Shown: in pieces, positions 4,678 through 8,717 of the stretch | Numbering within the stretch: position 1 is the stretch's first letter | How the letters are laid out: every line of letters begins with the position of its first letter | DNA from: SG8-41 sp035456985 | GTDB taxonomy: Bacteria > Pseudomonadota > Gammaproteobacteria > Burkholderiales > SG8-41 | Reading direction: 5' to 3' | NCBI GenBank assembly: GCA_035456985.1 | Contig: DATICE010000185.1 | Location: 1-8,717, forward strand | DNA: 8,717 nt | Notes under the pieces: model-generated | Database searches by the model: none | Told to the model about the DNA's origin: nothing | What the model saw: only the letters and a program-made list of their open reading frames with translations | Made by a program: the position numbers and the translations under genes

Positions 4678-7600
4678 ATGCTCATCCCTACCCAGCTACC
4701 TGCGGCGGGGAACCGTGTGCGTACGCCGCCTCTTCACGGCTCCTCAGATGCGCTGTTGCTCGCCGAGCTCGCGCGCGCGGGCCGGCCGCTCGCCGTCTTC
4801 ACCGCGACCGCCCAGGATGCGCAGCGCCTTCTGGTAGAGATGCCGTATTTTGCTCCGGGAATCCGCGCTCACCTGCTCCCCGACTGGGAAACGCTGCCCT
4901 ACGACCAGCTGTCTCCGCACCAGGATCTGGTCTCGGAACGACTCGCGACGCTCTACCAGCTCATGCAGCGCGCCTTCGACGCGGTCATTGTCCCGGCCAC
5001 GACTGCGCTCTACCGGCTCGCCCCCGTCGAGTACCTGGCCGCGCGCTCGTTCTACTTCAAGCAGGGCACGCGGCTCGCGCCAGCCGAATTGCGCAGCCAG
5101 TTGGTCACCGCGGGATACGCACATGTAACGCAGGTCGTGGCGCCCGGCGAGTATTGCGTGCGAGGCGGCCTGATCGATCTCTTTCCCATGGGCAGCGCGG
5201 TCCCCTACCGCATCGAGCTCGACGACGACGTGGTGGAGAGCCTCCGCAGCTTCGACGTCGACAGCCAGCGCTCGATCTACAAGGTGAACGAGATACGGCT
5301 GCTGCCGGCGCGCGAGTTCCCGCTGGACGAGGAGGCCCAGACGCGGTTCCGGCGCAGCTTCCGCGAGGCCTTCGAAGGCGATCCGTCGCGCAGCCGCGTC
5401 TACAAGGACGTCTCGAAGGGCGTGGTGGCCGCCGGCATCGAGTACTACCTGCCGCTGTTCTTCGAGAAGACGGCCGTCATCACCGATTACCTGCCGCAGG
5501 ACACGCTGCTGTGCGTGCAGCCCGGCCTGCAGGGCGCCATCGAGCAGTTCTGGAGCGACACGCACGCGCGCTACACGGTGCTGCGCGGCGACCATGACCG
5601 CCCCGCCCTGCCGCCGCACGAGCTGTTCCTGACCGTGGACCAGTTCTTCGGATCGATCAAGCCTTACGCGCGCGTCGAACTGGAAATGGTTTCAAGTTCC
5701 AAGTTTCAAGTTTCAAGTTCGGAAGACCGGCAACCTGAAATCTTAAACCTGAAACCTGAAACTACGGTCACCGCCACGCTTCCGCCCCTGGCCGTGGAGC
5801 GCCGCGCGGATGATCCGCTGCATCGTCTGCGCTCGTTCACCGCCGCGTTCGAAGGTCGCGTGCTAGTGCTGGCGGAGAGCCCGGGCCGGCGCGAGACGCT
5901 GCTCGAGTACTTCGGCGAGCACGGCCTGAAGCCGGCGGTCGCGGAGGATTTCGCGGGCTTCTGTGACGCAACCGAGCGATTCATGCTGGGCTTAGGCCCG
6001 CTGCACCGTGGTTTCGCGCTGGCCGAGCCGCAACTTGCCGTCGTCACTGAAAACGAGCTCTACGCCCAGCAGGCGCGGCCGGCGCGCGGACGCGAGGCCG
6101 CGCAGCGCGCCTCCCCGGAGGGCATGCTGCGTGACCTCTCCGAGATCAAGTCCGGAGACCCGGTCGTGCACGAGAGCCACGGCATCGGCCGCTTCACCGG
6201 TCTCATGACCCTCGATCTCGGCGACGGCAAGACCGAGTTCCTCACCCTCGAATACGCCGGCGGCGACAAGCTCTACGTTCCGGTTTCGAGCCTGCACCTC
6301 GTTTCCCGCTACAGCGGCGCGCCCGCGGAGGCCGCGCCGCTGCACCATCTCGGCAGCGGCCAGTGGGATAAGGCAAAGCGCAAGGCCGCGAAGCAGGTGC
6401 GGGATACCGCGGCGGAACTGCTCGCGCTCTACGCCCGGCGCGCTGCGCGCGAGGGATATGCGTTCCAGTTGAAGGGCCACGACTACGAGGCCTTCGCCGA
6501 GGGCTTTCCGTTCGAGGCGACGCCCGACCAGGCGGCAGCGATCAGCGCCGTGCTCGACGACCTCAGGAACGGCAAGCCGATGGACCGCCTGATCTGCGGC
6601 GACGTCGGCTTCGGAAAGACGGAAGTTGCGCTGCGCGCCGCCTATGTCGCGGTCGCCGACGGAAGACAGGTCGCGGTGCTGGTGCCGACGACGCTGCTCG
6701 CCGAGCAGCACTTCAATACCTTTTCCGACCGCTTCGCCGACTGGCCGGTCAGGATTGCCGAGCTCTCGCGTTTCCGCACCGGGAAGGAAACCGCCGGCGC
6801 GCTCTCGGGCCTTGCCGACGGCCGCATCGACATCGCAATCGGAACCCATAAGCTGCTTTCCCGCGACGTGAAATTCAAGCAGCTCGGGCTTGTCATCATC
6901 GACGAGGAGCACCGCTTCGGCGTGACGCAGAAGGAGCGGCTGAAGGCGCTGCGTGCGGAAGTGGACGTCCTCACGCTCACCGCGACGCCGATCCCGCGCA
7001 CGCTGGCGATGGCGCTGGAAGGGCTGCGCGACTTCTCGGTGATCGCCACCGCCCCCGAGCGGCGGCTCGCGATCAAGACCTTCGTCGCGCGCCACAGCCG
7101 CCCGCTCATCCGCGAGGCGGCGCTGCGGGAGCTGAAGCGCGGCGGCCAGATCTATTTCCTGCACAACGACATCGACACCATCCGCCACGTCGAGGAATCA
7201 ATCGGGAAGCTCCTGCCCGAGGCGCGCATCCGCGTGGCGCACGGCCAGATGCGCGAGCGCGAGCTCGAGCACGTGATGCGCGACTTCTACCAGCAGCGCT
7301 TCAACGTGCTCCTCTGCACCACCATCATCGAGACCGGGATCGATGTGCCCACCGCCAACACCATCATCATCAACCGGGCCGACAAGTTCGGGCTCGCGCA
7401 ACTGCACCAGCTGCGGGGGCGCGTGGGCCGCTCGCACCACCAGGCCTACGCCTACCTGCTGCTGCCCGACGAAGGCGGCATCACCGCGCAGGCGAGAAAG
7501 CGCCTCGATGCGATCCAGATGATGGAGGAGCTCGGTTCCGGCTTCTTCCTCGCGATGCACGATCTCGAGATTCGCGGGGCGGGCGAAGTGCTCGGCGAAT

Positions 7601-8145
7601 CCCAGAGCGGCGAGATGCAGGAGGTCGGGTTCAGCCTCTACGTGCGCATGCTCGATGCGGCGGTGCGCTCGCTCAAGAACGGGCGCGAGCCCGATCTCGC
7701 GGCGCCGCTCGCTGTCACCGCCGAGATCAATCTGCACGTCCCGGCGCTGCTGCCGGCGGACTACGTGAGCGATGTGCACGAGCGGCTGGTGCTCTACAAG
7801 CGGCTCGCCAACTGCGAGACCCTGGAGGCGCTCGAGCGGCTCCGCGAGGAGCTGATCGACCGTTTCGGCCTTCCTCCCGAGCCCGCGCGGGCGCTGATCG
7901 ATTGCCATCGCCTGCGCGTCCTCGGGCAACCACTCGGCATCGCGCGCGTCGATGCAGCCGAAACGGCGATCCAGCTGCAGTTCGTCGCAAAGCCCCCGAT
8001 CGAGCCGGCCAGGGTGCTCGATCTCGTGCGGCAGAAGAAGCACTACCGCCTCGCAGGGCAGGACAAGCTGCGTATCGAGCTGAAGCTCCCCGACGTGAAG
8101 GCCCGCGTCACGGCCGTGCGTGAGGCCTTCGGTGAACTGGCATAA
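4678..8145 (+). CDS. mfd: Transcription-repair coupling factor (Mfd translocase)
   Basis: ATP-driven DNA translocase that removes RNA polymerase stalled at lesions and recruits UvrA. It has 1155 residues; E. coli Mfd has 1148. The UvrB-like N-terminal domains occupy about 1-335, with LLPDWETLPYD at 66-76. The RNA-polymerase-interacting domain is about 480-560 and includes KLYVPVSSLHLVSRY (531-545). The helicase core has Walker A GDVGFGKTE (641-649), DEEH (742-745), TATPIPRT (768-775), a TTIIETGIDVPTANT stretch (881-895) and QLRGRVGRSHHQAY (911-924). The C-terminal TRCF domain is about 1010-1120. All catalytic motifs are intact. The start is the ATG at 4678, which has no Shine-Dalgarno site. 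Oddity: residues 338-362 are encoded by a palindromic 7-mer repeat absent from the family, placed in the linker after the UvrB-like module. Confidence 0.96.
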   Translation: MLIPTQLPAAGNRVRTPPLHGSSDALLLAELARAGRPLAVFTATAQDAQRLLVEMPYFAPGIRAHLLPDWETLPYDQLSPHQDLVSERLATLYQLMQRAFDAVIVPATTALYRLAPVEYLAARSFYFKQGTRLAPAELRSQLVTAGYAHVTQVVAPGEYCVRGGLIDLFPMGSAVPYRIELDDDVVESLRSFDVDSQRSIYKVNEIRLLPAREFPLDEEAQTRFRRSFREAFEGDPSRSRVYKDVSKGVVAAGIEYYLPLFFEKTAVITDYLPQDTLLCVQPGLQGAIEQFWSDTHARYTVLRGDHDRPALPPHELFLTVDQFFGSIKPYARVELEMVSSSKFQVSSSEDRQPEILNLKPETTVTATLPPLAVERRADDPLHRLRSFTAAFEGRVLVLAESPGRRETLLEYFGEHGLKPAVAEDFAGFCDATERFMLGLGPLHRGFALAEPQLAVVTENELYAQQARPARGREAAQRASPEGMLRDLSEIKSGDPVVHESHGIGRFTGLMTLDLGDGKTEFLTLEYAGGDKLYVPVSSLHLVSRYSGAPAEAAPLHHLGSGQWDKAKRKAAKQVRDTAAELLALYARRAAREGYAFQLKGHDYEAFAEGFPFEATPDQAAAISAVLDDLRNGKPMDRLICGDVGFGKTEVALRAAYVAVADGRQVAVLVPTTLLAEQHFNTFSDRFADWPVRIAELSRFRTGKETAGALSGLADGRIDIAIGTHKLLSRDVKFKQLGLVIIDEEHRFGVTQKERLKALRAEVDVLTLTATPIPRTLAMALEGLRDFSVIATAPERRLAIKTFVARHSRPLIREAALRELKRGGQIYFLHNDIDTIRHVEESIGKLLPEARIRVAHGQMRERELEHVMRDFYQQRFNVLLCTTIIETGIDVPTANTIIINRADKFGLAQLHQLRGRVGRSHHQAYAYLLLPDEGGITAQARKRLDAIQMMEELGSGFFLAMHDLEIRGAGEVLGESQSGEMQEVGFSLYVRMLDAAVRSLKNGREPDLAAPLAVTAEINLHVPALLPADYVSDVHERLVLYKRLANCETLEALERLREELIDRFGLPPEPARALIDCHRLRVLGQPLGIARVDAAETAIQLQFVAKPPIEPARVLDLVRQKKHYRLAGQDKLRIELKLPDVKARVTAVREAFGELA
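5689..5762 (+). repeat. In-frame palindromic 7-mer repeat inside mfd
   Basis: Four tandem 7-mers of TTTCAAG type (5690-5717; the second is TTCCAAG) are followed by a 16-base loop. Four of CCTGAAA type come next (5734-5761; the second is TCTTAAA). The two sets are inverted relatives, so 29-base arms pair at 22 positions plus one wobble. The loop itself can form CGG-AAGA-CCG. The eight 7-mers plus loop are 72 bases, exactly 24 codons, and keep the mfd frame. The composition is far more AT-rich than the gene around it, and the encoded residues are low-complexity polar (SSSKFQVSSS, then a Pro/Glu/Leu segment). It is probably an insertion of a dispersed genomic repeat. Confidence 0.85.
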
Positions 8146-8174
8146 TCGGGGGCCGCGAAAATGGAAACGAGCGA

Positions 8175-8717
8175 ATGAATCCGACAGTCCTTCGCGCCGC
8201 CGTGCTGGCGACTGAGCTGGTGGTGTTCCTGCTGGTGACGGCGTTCACGAGCTATTTCATCTCGCAGGCGTCGGCATGGCAGCACGCGCAGGGTGAGACG
8301 CCCCCGGCGCGATTCCCGGTGATCGCCTATGATGGTGACCGCGAGCGCCCGGATCCACGGAACTACTTGGTAGTGTTGTGGAGCGAGTGGCAGAGCGTGG
8401 TCGAGAAGCGCCCCGCGGCGAGCCTGCTCCTGCCCCAGCGCGCCGCGAGCGTCACGATCGGCGACGCCGGCGAAGCGTCGTTCACTGTTTCGGATGCGCC
8501 CGAATCGCGGCAAGCCGTGGAGTTGAGGTGGCGCACCGGTGGCGGAGAGCAGGAGGCCCGCTACATCGCGCAGGCGCAAAGCATCGAGCCGCGCTACCTT
8601 CGGACGCTCGGCACCGATACCCTATTGATGGGCGCGGCGGTTGGTTTCCTGACCGGGTTGTTCACGGGTAGGGCGCTGCGCCGCCGCTGGCTCGCGCAGC
8701 CGGGCTACGTCGTCCCT
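8175..8717 (+). CDS. Unrecognised small membrane protein, 3'-truncated by window edge
   Basis: An open frame of 181 codons runs from ATG 8175 off the end of the window without a stop. Residues 8-28 are a hydrophobic N-terminal anchor (or uncleaved signal), followed by a polar region of about 120 residues rich in Gln, Glu, Arg and Pro. A second hydrophobic segment lies at about 148-165 (TLLMGAAVGFLTGLF) and leads into an Arg-rich stretch, ALRRRW. The pattern suggests a two-helix inner-membrane protein with a periplasmic domain and a cytoplasmic tail beginning near residue 167. Only a weak GGAA precedes the start. The frame begins 29 bp after mfd with no terminator between them, so co-transcription is possible. 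I recognise no family; reading-frame length, codon pattern and the two helices support a real gene. Confidence 0.65.
   Translation, partial: MNPTVLRAAVLATELVVFLLVTAFTSYFISQASAWQHAQGETPPARFPVIAYDGDRERPDPRNYLVVLWSEWQSVVEKRPAASLLLPQRAASVTIGDAGEASFTVSDAPESRQAVELRWRTGGGEQEARYIAQAQSIEPRYLRTLGTDTLLMGAAVGFLTGLFTGRALRRRWLAQPGYVVP

Noticed and set aside
5992..7188. 398-codon minus-strand open frame opposite mfd
   Set aside because: It lies entirely antisense to conserved helicase motifs and has no recognisable domain; the high-GC third positions of mfd explain it.
8161..8178. Five-codon frame (ATG to TGA) whose stop overlaps the ATG of the last gene
   Set aside because: An ATGA overlap can mean translational coupling, but a five-codon frame with no ribosome site is easily chance.

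Overview
The window is GC-rich, densely coded and looks proteobacterial. The closest fit is an uncultured or soil/sediment betaproteobacterium. This rests on the Mfd and glutathione reductase sequences, which follow the beta/gamma-proteobacterial pattern by memory of the families, and on the orphan ABC_sub_bind (COG2984-type) periplasmic protein, a family greatly expanded in soil proteobacteria. No rRNA, tRNA or CRISPR was found.

Layout: (1) 1-1358, 3' part of a polytopic transporter of the BT1/folate-biopterin branch of the MFS, + strand. (2) 1376-3241, a block that fills nearly the whole gap between this gene and the convergent gor gene. It is bounded by two imperfect inverted repeats of about 230 bp. 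Inside it, 1772-2911 has the anatomy of an integron gene cassette: a GTTGGGC boundary, one tightly packed CDS for a periplasmic binding protein, and a 72-bp attC-like site whose GCCCAAC end is the exact complement of the left boundary. No integrase or transposase gene is visible. (3) 3270-4616, glutathione reductase (gor), - strand. (4) 4678-8145, mfd, transcription-repair coupling factor, + strand, divergent from gor across a 61-bp gap. An in-frame 74-bp hairpin of degenerate 7-mers interrupts its domain-2/3 linker. (5) 8175 to the window end, an unrecognised small membrane protein, open at its 3' end.

The three long-standing genes (transporter, gor, mfd) are ordinary housekeeping or accessory functions and do not form an obvious pathway. 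The unusual content is the nested element, apparently a single promoter-poor integron-style cassette sitting inside a MITE-like inverted-repeat unit, and the palindromic repeat that has become protein sequence in Mfd. Both are inferred from sequence alone and need genome-wide copy searches.
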